Made by a program: the position numbers and the translations under genes
The notes under the pieces: generated by a model
Seen by the model: the letters and a program-made list of their open reading frames with translations, nothing else
Databases searched by the model: none
What the model was told of the DNA's origin: nothing
Assembly: GCF_019175385.1 (NCBI RefSeq)
Contig: NC_083346.1
Coordinates: 88,674,543-88,738,542 of the forward strand
DNA length: 64,000 bases
Source: Lycium barbarum
Lineage: Eukaryota > Streptophyta > Magnoliopsida > Solanales > Solanaceae
Direction: 5' to 3'
Part shown: piece after piece, positions 49,307-61,418 of the stretch
How positions within the stretch are numbered: position 1 is the stretch's first letter
Layout of the letters: each line of letters begins with the position of its first letter

Positions 49307-51721
49307 TGTTACACCTCGAAATATTTCTCGTTGGTACGCAAGTAAATGAACTAATGATGCGTGCGAGGAGTGCGAGTGTATAATGTTTCATGGGAAATGT
49401 ATGTAAAGGGATGTGGATGATTAGAATGAAAAGTCGAGAAATGAGAAAAATTGAAAGTTGGCAAAACTGCCCAGTGGTCGTATATTGCAAAATACGGATC
49501 GTAAAGTGCAATACGGTCCGTAAACTGGCAGTCATAAACTGCCATGCAAAAGCTTCAGCTTTCTGCCAGTGGTCCTAAAGTGCAAATACGGACCGTAAAC
49601 TGGTATACGGTCCGTAAACTGCTAGGTCGTAAACTGGCATGCCAAACTTCAACTTTCTGCCAGCCGAGGAAATAGTTAAATACGACCTGGTGGACGGACC
49701 GTAAAGTGATTTACGGCCCGTAAACCATGGTCGTAAACCACCATGAAGGCAGCCCAGCTTCTGGTTCTGGAAATGGATAAATACGCCCACGGAGGACGAG
49801 CCGTATAGTGGAATACGGTCCGTAAACCTCCATGGACGACCACTGTTCACCCAGCACAGATTTTCCAATTCATTAAATATGAGGATCAAGACTTATTTTA
49901 TTTCATTACAACATTATACCACTTCTCTCTAAAACTTCTCTCTACATTTATTATATGAGTTTTCAAGGATTATAAGCCATCAATAACATTAAGACAAGTG
50001 AATCAAGGATAAGGGAATCATCAAGGATCATCCAAGTCAAGAAATCCAAATGGAGAAAAACTAGGGTTTTGCTCAAAGAAGAGTATTATCAACCAAAGCT
50101 TGTTCCTAAAACTTCTAAGGTAAGATTCATGATTTTGACAAGATGTTTAAGGTATTGGAGAATTAAAATACATGGATTGTAGAAAATGTGGTCAACTAGG
50201 TCATGAATGATGAATAGTGACATTTTGAGAAATAGTTTGGATTGAGTTATGAATGTTGTTGTGTTGTGATATGAATGTGTTATAAATGGTAGTAAGATCA
50301 TGAACTAAACACTTTAGACGAATGGACGAAGATGGGTGTTATGACCATGAATGTGGGTGAATTAGAGGCAAATTGAGGAATCTAGATAATGTGGATAATG
50401 TGAATGACAAATGACCATTGTTATGATATTAATGAAGGTATAAACGCTAGCATTGGAAGGGAACGTGAAAGTGTAGAATAGTTTGACGGAAAGGTATGTA
50501 AGGCTAACCCTTCTTTCATAAGGCATGGTTCTTGGCCAAATTCCTAATTCCTCTATATGAGTATGTTGTCTTCACATGGTTGACATTCCGAGCTCATAAG
50601 CTCACGACCCTTGATATGTACTATGATTATACTATGTTCCTCGTATGACAAGTAAGTCCATAATGTAGATGTAACGATAACGATGAGGATAGTAATGATA
50701 ATGATATCAAAAATGATGCAAAAGGTGCCTACGGGCTATTATACTTATATGTGCCTATGAAGGGCTATAATGAACCCCGAGCTTATAACGCCGGGTAGAA
50801 TATATGTATATGAATATGTATGAAGTATGTATACGATTACGAAACGCGCGCGCACGTCTGCAGATGGTACGGATAACCCTGAAGCCTTGGTAGGGCCAGG
50901 TAGAAATAACATTGAGCCTTGGTTGGCCAAGTATGTATGAAACACCGAACCTTATGGTCGGGTACGCTATGTATGTATATAAGTGTATGACTATGTATAT
51001 AATATGAATATGAATGTGATAAGACTATGTATAAGAATATGAATAAGGACATGTATACGAATTTGAGCACAAGTATGGTACGAGTATTATTATGGGATAC
51101 GAACGACGATGTATGCAAGTAAGCGACATGATGATGATGATATTACTGTCTCCCCTCCTATGCTATCTTCATATGATATCTATTATGCTTCTATATTGAT
51201 GTTGATCATGCTTTACATACTCAGTACATTCTTCGTACTGACGTCCTTTTGTTTGTGGACGCTGCGTCATGCCCGTAGGTGCATAGGGAGACAGACTTGA
51301 TCCATAGCTGCTTGTTCAGAGATTGCATAGCAGAACTCCATTTCTTTCGGAGCCGTAGCTTTTGGGTACTTATTCTTTTGTGTATATAATTATGGGCATA
51401 GTGGGGTCCTGTCCCGCTCATACGATATGTCATACTCTTAGAGGCTCGTAGTCATGTGTATGTGGGTAGAGATGTTCGGCCATGTCGGCCCATGTTTTGT
51501 ATATCTTTTGTTAGCCACGTCGGCCTTGTACTTATGATGTGGCACAGATGACTATGATATGTTAAATGATGATGGTCGTCTAATGGGATCAATATGATTA
51601 ACGATAAGAAAAGCACGAATTGACTTATGGTTCACCTAGATGTTATGTTATGTACGATAAGGGGGTGCTCGGGTGGGGTAGCACCGGGTGCTCGTCGCGG
51701 ACCCCTAGCCGGGTCGTGACA
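49307..51721 (+). repeat. 3' LTR of element F (2415 bp)
   Basis: Near-identical to 41678-44091, with the palindrome array at about 49475-49830 and HP1 at 51221-51241. Confidence 0.97.
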
Positions 51722-51726
51722 GATGA

Positions 51727-52116
51727 TGTGATGGTGTGATGATGTGATTATGGCGCCAAGGATGGTATGTGGCGACCTTATTCACCGAGTCCCTCACTAG
51801 AGGGCCGGGACACGTTTTATATATGATATATGATATTGATATGCATGATTTTCATTTCATAAGGCAAGTGTATTGATGTTTAAAAAGTCATACTTGTTTA
51901 TGGTAATCTCTATTTCAGTTACGATCCTTTGTACTGTATTTAATGCTTTATATACTCAGTACATATTCCGTACTGACCCCCTTTCCTCGGGGGGCTGCGT
52001 TTCATGCCCGCAGGTACAGATAGTCGGTTTGGTGACCCTTCAGCATAGGACTTCCACTCAGCTGTCTTGGAGAGCTCCGTTGTTCCGGAGTCTAGACTTT
52101 TAATACAGATCTCATG

Positions 52117-52147
<31 letters not shown>

Positions 52148-52555
52148 TATCCAGGGGTACGGCGGGGCCCTGTCCCGTCATATGTTACTGTTAATACTCT
52201 TAGAGGTCTGTAGACATATGTGTGGGTTGTGTATAAGCTCTGTTCAGCTGTGTCTATACGTTGTGCTATGTATATGTTCGTCTGTAATGGCAGCCTAGTC
52301 GGCTAGCATATGAGATGATATTGATGTGTAGTGGCAGCCTTGTCGGCTTGCGTATCGTTTTATTATTTGATCAGTTGTGACTCCTCAGGAGACAGTTTAT
52401 CTCTGAATATACATATATGACGACGTTATGAACCGTTGGAGTTCTTTTGCAAGTTTCCATATTATTCATAGATTCAGTTTGATTATATGTAGCAGGTTCG
52501 TATACGGGTGTCCAGTTCGGGCACTAGTCATGGCCCACGGGGTTGGGTCGTTACA
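51727..52555 (+). repeat. 3' LTR of element E, second part
   Basis: Continues from 41677 after the GATGA copy. HP1 (51956-51976), HP2 (GACCCCC/GGGGGG), (AT)n at 52117-52144, HP3 (GGCGGG 52161-52166, CCCGTC 52174-52179), end GGGTCGTTACA. Confidence 0.85.
51956..52179 (+). promoter_or_regulatory. Hairpins HP1-HP3 in E LTR
   Basis: TCAGTAC/GTACTGA; CCCCC/GGGGG; GGCGGG/CCCGTC with one G-T pair. Confidence 0.6.
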
Positions 52556-53158
52556 GATATGGCCGAGCCGAGCACAGGTATAACAAACATCTGAGCCCAA
52601 ACGGCATGGTCCCCAATGTAACCTGCGACACCGAGTACATCGTGGTACCGAGGATCTCGTCTGACTAGAACCACTCTGAATCTGAGAACTAGAAACTCTG
52701 AGACTTTGGGGTGACCTAGAGTAAGTAGGTCCATCAAATCTGGGTCTAGGAAGCTGCGGAGGAGCACCTCTTGTTGAACGAACTGAGTGCCTAGAGGATT
52801 GTTGCCTCGGGGCACCCTTACACTCATGATCACACCCTGAAGAACTAACTCTCTTTCTCCAACCCATGTTATCGGGGCCTAAATCCTGCCGCTGAGCTTG
52901 AGCGGCTACCAATTGAGTTAGTAAAAGAATAGCCTGTCCCATCTATTGGCCCAAGGCATCTGGTGGAGGAACGGGGGGTGCTGGAGCTAAAGTTGAGGCT
53001 CTCCTCTGATCCTCGAAGGTGGGCAAAGTACGGGAAAAACGAGGTGGGGCCTTATTCTGGGGTTCGCCCTCCTCCATATCTATAGACGGCTCCCGTTCAA
53101 GCCCTTCTTCGGCCACTATCTTGCCCTTTTGGGCTGCCGTAGCTTTTCCTTTCATCAA
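52556..53158 (-). pseudogene. gag: Element H gag, internally deleted and cut by E
   Basis: Starts MMKGKATAAQKGKIVAEE at 53158, about 195 bases after the primer site. An in-frame TAG lies at 52943-52945. After AILLLTQLVAAQAQRQDLGPD the frame jumps to sequence that in F lies just before the zinc knuckle, so the whole gag core (about 150-180 residues) is deleted without loss of frame. The knuckle begins CTRCRRLHWGPC...CYTCARLGH and is cut at 52556 by E. It cannot form particles. Confidence 0.9.
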
Positions 53159-53352
53159 CTTTGCTGAAATTATAAAGCACCATTAGGGAGGGGATAATCT
53201 TATAAGACAGCTCTATCGCACGATCTCTTAAGATGAAAGATGGTCATTTTTCCTAAATGCCCTGTAGCCTCTTGTTTATTAGTGTGGTGCGTAACACACC
53301 ATAATCAAGACTCTACTAGACACGGCTCGTAGACACTTCCTAGGACTGAACT

Positions 53353-53364
53353 GCTCTGATACCA
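53353..53364 (-). other. Primer-binding site of element H
   Basis: GCTCTGATACCA on the plus strand, three bases from the LTR end at 53368. Confidence 0.95.
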
Positions 53365-53649
53365 CTTTGTCACAACCCGACTTGGGGCCGTGATGGGTAC
53401 CCGGGCTAACCACTGAGCACCACTCGTTCTACTGCTTATCATGCTCATTAAATGCTCTTTTATCACATTCACACTCAAATTATAAGGAAAACATCTTTCA
53501 TTTGAAAATATAAATACTTTCATATACATATGCCTCTCGGCCATCAAAATAATATATATATATATATATATACACATAATAGCATCTTCGTGAGACCGTA
53601 TAACCCACACTGCGTATCTACGAGCCTCTACTGGAGTGCTAGACATAAG

Positions 53650-53838
53650 GACGGGACAAGATCCCGTCATGTCCAAAATACATATACACAAAAGAATAAT
53701 CATAAGCACCTCCGGACAAAGTGCTCTCAAATCTGCTGCTAGCTCCTATGAGTCTGGATCAGGATCACCTCCCTGTCTACCTGTGGGCATGAATACAACG
53801 TCAAAAGAAAACGAACGTCAGTACGAACATTGTACTGA
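53650..53838 (-). promoter_or_regulatory. Hairpins HP3 and HP1 in H 5' LTR
   Basis: GACGGG (53650-53655)/CCCGTC (53663-53668); TCAGTAC (53818-53824)/GTACTGA (53832-53838). Confidence 0.6.
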
Positions 53839-55329
53839 GTATGAGAGGCATAAACAATAATGAAACATCAATGAAATGAGGAGGCATCAAATGATGAGCA
53901 ATCTGTAACTGACTGTGAATCATAAAAGAAATAAATCATGTTGTCTTACTCATACTCATCATCATATCATATATGCATAAATGTATAAGTATAAGATGCC
54001 TGTCCATATAGGTACGGTGTGATAATGTATAAGCTGCCCGTCCATATAGGTACGGTGTGACAATAATTAACCTGCATCCAGGCCTCCCGCGTCCGGGGTA
54101 TAAGCTGCCCACTATAGTGGTACGGTGTAATATCATCATCATATGCTCATCATAATATGCTCATCGTAATACATGCATGAAGAATCAAGGACAACTATAC
54201 TTTATCGGGGTGACGTAAGGTCGTGATCCCCCGATTTCATTATGGAGCATTCATCGACATTCTGCCTCACCTTGAAGGAATTAGAATATAAGGTGAGTGT
54301 AAACAATAAATAACATCACTTACGTTATAAGATTCATCATATCATACATTTTAGAATCTCTATACTTTAACTCATCATCATCGTTATAGGGCTCATAATA
54401 TGTCTCTTATCTCATATAGCTATTCATGATCATAGACTCTCGATTTACCGGTATATATATATATATATAGAGAATTCATGGAGAGGAAGGAGAATAATAC
54501 CATCAGATTCATGCCATAGAAAGAAAGGACTAGCCTCACATACCTCTTACGTTTAACTAAGCTATCGTTCGCTTGTTCTCCTCCAATGTCACGTTTCTAC
54601 CTTCAAGAGAGAAGTCGCATTAACGTTAGTTAATCGACTATAATAATGTGCTACTATTTCAAGGGAAAATTGGGCAGAATTTCCTTTGTTTATACTACCT
54701 TTACAATGTTCTATATCAACTCCCAAACATTCATATCGACATTCACAATATGGCAACAACAATCATCATTTGTATACATTTATCACGATTCACCATTTCT
54801 CTTCAATTTCTCCACAATTTATGGTTATAGCTCATTATCGCGTTTTCTCATATTTAATACTTATTTTATGGTCTAAACGTCATTTATAACATATTCGTAA
54901 TCATAACACACCAACATTCATGATTCCATCCAACTACCATTCAACTATGACACTATTCACTCATTTATGACCCATTTTCTATGTCTTTCTACAATTCAAG
55001 TGTCTTAGCCCTCCAATACCTTAAACAACATGGTATGGTCATGAAACTTACCTTAGATGATGGTTGATCAAGCCTTGAATGGAAATATTCTTCTAGCACC
55101 AAAACCCTACTTCACCTCTCTTTGGATTTCTTGGTTTGGATGACTTTTACTTAGGTTTCATACACTTGTTTTCATGGATTTGGTATTATTGATCATGGAT
55201 TTCCTTTGATTTTCTTGTAGATGAGTGATGGAGAATATTCTAGAGGGTTCTTAACTTGTGGAGAGTGGGAATGAAGTAAAATGAAATGAAAAAGGGTCCC
55301 TTATATTGAATTAAAAGCTGGCCCGATCA

Positions 55330-55485
55330 ACTTATACGGACCAACATACGGTCCGTATATTTTTTACTAACCGTATGTTGGACCGTATGTTTTGTCCAGA
55401 ATGTGCTGCCCCTCTTGACCAATTATACGGCCTAACATAAGGCCAGTATAATTTATACGGTCCGTATGTTGGGCCGTATAATACC
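55330..55485. repeat. CGGTCCG palindrome array in H 5' LTR
   Basis: Same layout as 23905-24045, with one extra GGACCGTATG word. Confidence 0.75.
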
Positions 55486-55827
55486 CAGTGGTTCCGTTTT
55501 TGTTCTCGTCGACTCGTTTGATCTCCAATCCTTATGGAACCTTCTTGACACTTATATAGTACCTCAATACCTATCCAAGGGACGTTATCACTAGTCTCCA
55601 AGTCATCATTATGCCACCATTAACTCGTCGCTCGAAATTCTTACCCGACACGAAACATATCCTTTACTCTTTTTACCAAACTTCTTCCTTTTGGTCAAAT
55701 GTCTTCGAATCTCGATTAAGATCATCAAATGATATTTCTTACTTATCAAAATCATCGTATACCTCATGTTCCTTGCTAGCCTATTCACTGTACGCTAACG
55801 GGGAATTTTCCAAGGTGTAACAAGACG

Positions 55828-56215
55828 CTTAGGTGTTTTTTCCAGCAGATTTGCAGGAGCACTCCACTACTCTGGAGTCACCATTTCTTGGTATGTTCTT
55901 TTTTGTACATAGTGGGGCATGGCGGGGTGCTTTCCCATCCTTATGATTTCAGTACTTCAGTTAGAGGCTCGTAGGTACTTATATGTTGGTTGTAGATGTT
56001 ATGGGACTTTTTCAGTGTATATTTTGTACATCATTTTTGTGGTCTCGTGGGCTTATGCATATATACATGTTTCGGGAGATATTTGGAGATGGTTTCGTGA
56101 TAATTCTTGTATTGAGGTTGATGTATGTCCAGGGTGAGTATGATGGATAACATGATGAGTGGTGCTCGGTTGTCAGCTTCGGGTACCCGTCATGGCCCAC
56201 TAGTGTGTCGTGACA
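55828..56215 (+). repeat. 5' LTR of element I, second part
   Basis: Continues 21917 after removal of H. Aligns with 63451-63840 and ends GTGTCGTGACA. Confidence 0.95.
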
Positions 56216-56219
56216 AAAG

Positions 56220-56231
56220 TGGTATCAGAGC
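56220..56231 (+). other. Primer-binding site of element I
   Basis: TGGTATCAGAGC, four bases after the LTR end. Confidence 0.97.
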
Positions 56232-56424
56232 AGTTCCGTCCTAGGGTGTGTCTACGAGCCGTGTCCAGTATAGTCTTGTTTATGGGTGTGAAGCGCGCCA
56301 CACTTATAAACAAGAGGCTGTGGGGCATTTAGGAATAATGACCGTCTCTCTTCTTCATAGATCGTGTGACAGAGCTATGTTATAAGATTTGTTTTTTCCC
56401 TAATTGTGCGTTATGGTTTCAGCG

Positions 56425-57610
56425 ATGCCGGTAAAGAGAAAAACAATAGCTGCCCAGAAGGGCAAGATTGCAATAGGAAGTCTGGTTGAACAGGAGCCAC
56501 TGGCAAATATAGAAGAGGGTGAGTCTCATAATGAGGCTCCATTCTATACCTCTCACGCTCTAGCTGTTTCGGAGGAGCATGAAAGGGACTCAGCTCCAGC
56601 TCCAGTGCCTCCAGTTCCTCCACCGGGTGCTTCGAGTTAGCAGATAACCGAGGCTATTCAATTATTGACACATTAGTTGCTGGCCAGGTTCAGCGGCATA
56701 GTGTGGGTCCGGGTGATAGAGCCACTAGTGCCAGAGCTCGTGATTTTATGAGTTTGAACCAGCCAGAATTTTTTGGGTCAAAGCCTGATGAAGTCCCGCA
56801 GGGTTTTATAGACGAGATGCTGAGGACATTGAGGATTAAACATGCTTCTTATACTGAGTCAGTGGAGTTAGCGTCCTATAGATTGCGGGATGTTGCCGTT
56901 CTATGGTATAATAATTGGATATCTTCGAGGAAGGAAAATGCACCTCCTCCAGTTTGGCAGGAATTCGTAGATGCTTTCATCCGCCATTATTTTCCACAAG
57001 AGGTCCGTCGAGCTTGAGCTGATAAGTTTCTGAATGTAAAGCAAGAGAATATCAGTGCTCAGGAATACAGTCTTCGTTTCAATTCATTGGCCCGGTATGC
57101 TCCGACTATGGTGGCCGATATAGGAGACCGAGGCCACATTTGATCAAAGACTGCTTGACAGCTTCTCTACAGGAGGGGATAGACATCTCCCGTATTCAGG
57201 CCCATGCTCAAAATCTAGAAGAGCAGTAGCAGCCGTAAAGGGATGAGCGTGATATGGACAGAGGGCATAGTGAGAGATCTAGATCTGCCGGTGCTAGTAG
57301 TTAGTATAGAGGGGGTCAGCGGCTACAGTACTCTAGATATTCAGGCCAGTCTGCAGCTAGTGCACCTCTTCGATTCGCAGGCAGGAGATTTGATCGCCCC
57401 GTATATTCAGGACAGGGTCAAAGTTCGAGGGTCTCAGGTCCTCAGTTTGGAGGTGATTCTAGTCAGAGGAGACCACCGGTACCGCGATGCAACAAGTGCG
57501 GTAGATTACATTCAGGTCCATGTCACCGAGGCTCAGATGCTTGCTATGCCTGTGGTTAGGTTTGGCATATGATGTGTGATTGTCCGTCGATGGGTGGTAG
57601 AGTTGGGGCT
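56425..57610 (+). pseudogene. gag: Element I gag, multiply broken
   Basis: ATGCCGGTAAAGAG at 56425. TAG at 56638-56640, a frameshift before 56703, then a gag core (AVLWYNNWISS, EFVDAFIRHYFPQEVRRA) ending at TGA 57015-57017. The core continues (EYSLRFNSLARYAPTMVADIGD), then a short deletion near 57130 removes the RFV-type segment. Zinc knuckle remnants CNKCGRLHSGPC and CYACG (about 57484-57560) are followed by a stop, and the second half of the CCHC is degraded. The 109-codon frame at 57243 is out of frame and not gag. Confidence 0.9.
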
Positions 57611-57699
57611 TAGCCTACCGGATTAGTAGAAGGTTCTTCTTCGTCTGTGAGCCCTGTAGGGCAGACTCCCCAGGGTTCCGCAGGAGTGGTAGGGGCAGA

Positions 57700-60600
57700 G
57701 GGGTAACAACTAGTTCAGGTGGCCCCCAGCCCCGTATTTATGCTTTAGCCGGACGACAGGATCTTGAGTCCTCCCCTGATGTGGTTACAGGTATACTATC
57801 CGTATTCTCTCATGATGTTTATGCATTGATTGATCTGGATTCTACGTTTTCTTATATCACTCCTTATATTGCTAGCCGTATTGGGGTGAAACCCGAGCCA
57901 ATTAAACCTTTCGAGGTATCTACTCCGGTTGATGATCCAGTAATAGCTAGAAAAGTATATAGAAATTGTGCAGTTGTGGTATGTGATCGCCAGACTATAG
58001 CTGAATTGATTAAGCTGGAAATGTTAAATTTTGATGTGATTATGGGCATGTATTTGTTGGCTTCTTGTTATGCTAATGTGGATTGTAGAACGAAAATAGT
58101 TCGGTTCCGATTCCCCGGAGAACCAGTGCTTGAATGGAAAGGTAATGCAGCATCTCCTAGAGGTAGGTTTATTTCCTATCTCAAGGCGAGGAAGATGATT
58201 GCAAAAGGCTACATTTATTATCTAGTCCGGGTTCATGCTACTGAAGCACAGCCGCCGACTTTCCAATCCGTCCTTGTAGTAAATGAGTTTCCAGATGTAT
58301 TTCCAGATGAACTTCCAGGTCTTCCACCGGAACGGGAAATTAATTTTATCATTGATGTGCTGCCGGACACCAAGCCTATATCTATACCTCCTTACAGAAT
58401 GGATCCTGCAGAATTGAAAGAGCTAAAGACACAACTGAAAGATTTGCTCGAGAAAGGATTCATTAGACCCAGTTCGTCGCCATGGGGAGCACCTGTCTTG
58501 TTTGTAAGAAAGAAAGATGGGTCTCTACGAATGTGCATTGACTACAGACAGTTAAACAAGGTGACAATCAAGAATAAATATCCACTTCTGAGAATCGATG
58601 ATTTATTTGATCAATTGCAAGGCGCCAAGTGGTTTTCAAAGATTGATCTGAGATCGGGATATTACCAAGTGAGAGTCAAGGAAGAAGACATTCCGAAAAC
58701 GGGTTTCAGAACTAGATATGGTCATTATGAATTTCGGGTGATGTCATTTGGGTTGACTAACGCTCCAGCAGTGTTTATGAATTTGATGAATAATGTATTC
58801 ATGCCTTTTCTAGATCTATTTGTGATCGTGTTTATCGACAATATTCTAGTATATTCTAGGTCGGAAGCAGAGCATGCAGATCATCTACGTACTATCCTTG
58901 GAATTCTTCGGACTCGAGAGTTATATGCAAATTTTCAAAATGTGAGTTTTGGTTGAATTCTATGACTTTTCTGGGCCATATTATCTCAGCTGATGGTATT
59001 CGTGTGGATACTCAAAGGATTGAGGCCGTGAATACTTGGCCAACGTCTATAACGCCTACAGAAGTCCGTAGCTTTCTGGGATTGGCAAGTTACTATAGAA
59101 GATTTGTGGAAGGGTTTTCTTCTATTTCAGCACCATTGACGTAGTTAACTCAGAAATCAGTAAAATTTCAATGGACTGATGCCTGTGAGCGTAGTTTCCA
59201 GGATTTGAAAGATAGATTGACTTCGGCCCCAGTCCTGACACTTCCAGAAGGGTCAAAAGGCTATGTTGTTTATTGTGATGCCTCTGGTGTTGGGTTAGGC
59301 TGTGTATTAATGCAGCATGGAAAGGTTATAGCCTATGCTTCCAGGCAATTGCGGAAACATGAGAAAAATTATCTGACCCAGGATCTTGAACTAGCCGCAG
59401 TTATTCATGCATTAAAGATATGGAGACATTATTTTTATGGCGTTTATGTTGATATTTATACAGATCATAAGAGTCTCCAATATATCTTCAAGCAGAAAGA
59501 ATTGAATCTGTGGTAGAGGCGATGGTTAGAGTTATTGAAAGACTATGATGTGAGTAACTTATATCATCCCTGAAAGGCAAATGTGGTGGCCGATGCTCTC
59601 AGTCGTAAATCTATGGGCAGTCTATGTGATGTTCAGCTAGAGAAGAAAGAATTAGTCTATGAGCACCACCAGCTAGATAACCTGGGAGTCCGTTTAAGGG
59701 ACTCGGCAATACAGGAGTCGGTATTCATAACTCAGATGTTTCATCCTTGGACATGGAAGTGAAGAGGCACCAATATGAAGATCCCCAGTTGAGTCACTAT
59801 CGAGATATACTTCCTCAGAAAGAGGAGTCACCATTTGAGGTTTCGGCAGATGGAGTTCTAAGGTATCGAGGCAGGCTATCTGTGCTAGATGTGGCAGGAC
59901 TACGTCATCAGATTCTGGAACAAGCTCATTACTCACGTTATTCTATTTGCCCAGGAGCGACAAAGATGTACCATGATCTTAAGTCAATATATTGGTGGGA
60001 TGGAATGAAGAAGGATATAGCAGAATTTGTAGCTCAATGTCCAAATTGCCAACAAGTGAAGATTGAGCATCAAAAGCCAGGAGGATTGTTACAAGCCATG
60101 GAAATTCCAACCTGGAAAGAGGAAGTGATCAACATGGATTTCGTTGTAGGTTTACCTCGTTCCCGGCGCAAGTATGATTCCATATGGGTGATTGTTGACA
60201 GACTCATGAAATCAACTCATTTTCTTCCAGTCAGAACCACATATTCAGCAGAAGATTATGCAAGGTTGTATCTTAAGGAGATAGTGCGACTTCATAGTGT
60301 CCTAATATCCATTATCACAGATAGAGGAGAAAAATTTACTGCTAAATTCTGGAAGTCTTTTCAAGATGGTTTGGGAACTCAAGTGAGACTCAACACAACA
60401 TTTTATCCACAAACTGATGGGCAAGCCGAACGCACTATTCAGACCTTAGAAGACATGTTGCGGGCATGTATATTAGACTTCGAAGGAAATTGGGATGAAC
60501 ATTTGCCACTTATCGAATTTGCCTATAATAATAGCTATCACTCCAGTATCCAGATGGCTCTGTATGAAGCTATGTATGAAAGGAAATATAGGTCGCCAAT

Positions 60601-61209
60601 TGGATGGTTTGAAGTCGGGGAGATATAATTGATAGGTCCAGAATTGATTCAGCAAGCGGTGGACAAGATCAAGCTTATCAGAGACCGATTGTTGACAGCC
60701 CAAAGTCGCCAAAAACCTTATGCAGATAACTGCCGAAAAGACTTGGAATTTCAAATCAATGATTGGGTGTTCTTGAAATTGTCGCGTATGAAAGGTGTAA
60801 TGAGATTCGGCAAGAAGGGTAAGCTTAGCCTCCGGTATATTGGACCTTATAAGATTGTGCGCAAAGTGGGCCAAGTGGCTTATAAGCTAGACCTACCTTC
60901 AGAACTTGAGCCAGTTCATCCATTTTTCATGTGTCGATGCTCTGTAAATGGGTTGGAGATCCTTCCAAGATCATGCCGGTAGATGATGTTCAAGTTACGG
61001 AGAAGTTAGCTTATGAAGAGGTACCCATTGCCATCCTAGATAAGAAAGTGCGGAAACGTAGAAATAAAGAGGTAGCCTCGGTTAAGGTCTTGTAGAGAAA
61101 CAATAACCGAGAGGAAATGACTTAGGAAGCAGAAGAAGACATGAATTCCAAATATCTGCAATTGTTTCCACCCCCGGAAGAGACTCAAGATGAGGCGCCG
61201 CTATCATAA
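57700..61209 (+). pseudogene. pol: Element I pol: protease to chromodomain, many breaks
   Basis: Protease site [10 protein letters not shown] (Gly to Asp). RT is open from 57781 to about 58935, but its FIDD box reads FIDN (58831-58842), losing a catalytic Asp. A one-base loss near 58935 shifts frame. Stops: TAG 59142-59144, TAG 59514-59516, TGA 59571-59573; a frameshift near 59700; integrase open 59747-60625 ([34 protein letters not shown]) to TAA 60626-60628; a frameshift near 60930; chromodomain with TAG at 61093-61095 and 61123-61125, both at Trp positions. It ends at TAA 61207-61209. Clearly non-functional and the oldest coding copy here. Confidence 0.95.
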
Positions 61210-61418
61210 GGTATGTAATGCTTTCTTTTAATGCTTTGGTCGTGTGTGGCCATATTTTCGTGCTATTGTGCAGTAGCCCTATGAGGCGTGTTATTGTGGG
61301 TTGCTGTGATAGGATGGTAGTGCCATATTACAGGGGAAACTCTGGCGAAATTTCTGTAGAATTCCCGAGAACTTAACATTCGAGGACGAATATTTTTAAG
61401 GGGGGGGGGGGGGGAGAG
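61210..61418 (+). promoter_or_regulatory. 3' UTR, pre-PPT hairpin and G15 polypurine tract of element I
   Basis: GGTCGTGTGTGGCC near 61239; hairpin AACATTCG-AGGA-CGAATATT (61375-61394) with one mispair; then AAG followed by 15 G in all (61400-61414) and AGAG before the LTR. The G run is longer than in the other elements and may be slippage in the genome or in sequencing. Confidence 0.75.

Larger units (their letters stand above)
41678..51721 (+). mobile_element. Element F: complete plus-strand chromovirus-type Ty3/gypsy (~10.0 kb)
   Basis: LTRs at 41678-44091 and 49307-51721 with GATGA copies outside both (41673-41677, 51722-51726). Primer site, gag-pol, polypurine tract and chromodomain are all present in normal order. 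I counted about 8 differences in the first ~345 bp of the two LTRs and fewer beyond, so it is young. It is the deepest insertion in the right-hand nest. The polyprotein is broken by five stops and a frameshift, so it cannot move by itself. Confidence 0.98.
31734..52555 (+). mobile_element. Element E: plus-strand element with non-coding interior, 5' end lost
   Basis: The 3' LTR (39433-41677 and 51727-52555) ends in GGGTCGTTACA at 52555, directly inside H gag. A polypurine tract with hairpin precedes it. The interior visible outside solo LTRs is about 1.1 kb with no coding motif. The 5' LTR is missing; the left edge at about 31734 is a join to G pol. GATAT (52556-52560) is the expected right target-site copy, its partner lost. 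Confidence 0.8.
21918..55822 (-). mobile_element. Element H: minus-strand Ty3/gypsy nested in I, itself heavily nested
   Basis: LTRs at 21918-24384 (3' LTR) and 53368-55822 (5' LTR) are flanked by AGACG on both sides (21913-21917 and 55823-55827). The primer site abuts the right LTR and the polypurine tract the left one. Its own remaining interior is only 24385-25010 (pol end) and 52556-53367 (gag start and leader). Everything between belongs to N, G, E, F and solo LTRs, or was deleted. Confidence 0.95.
53368..55822 (-). repeat. 5' LTR of element H (~2.46 kb)
   Basis: Minus-strand start at 55822, end TTGTGACA at 53368. Matches 21918-24384. Target-site copy AGACG follows at 55823. Palindrome array at 55330-55485; HP3 (53650-53668) and HP1 (53818-53838). 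Confidence 0.95.

Noticed and set aside
21918..55822. A 34-kb composite transposon carrying cargo
   Set aside because: All content between the H LTRs resolves into independent retrotransposons with their own target-site copies; no cargo gene.
57243..57572. 109-codon frame in I
   Set aside because: Out-of-frame shadow of the gag zinc-knuckle region.
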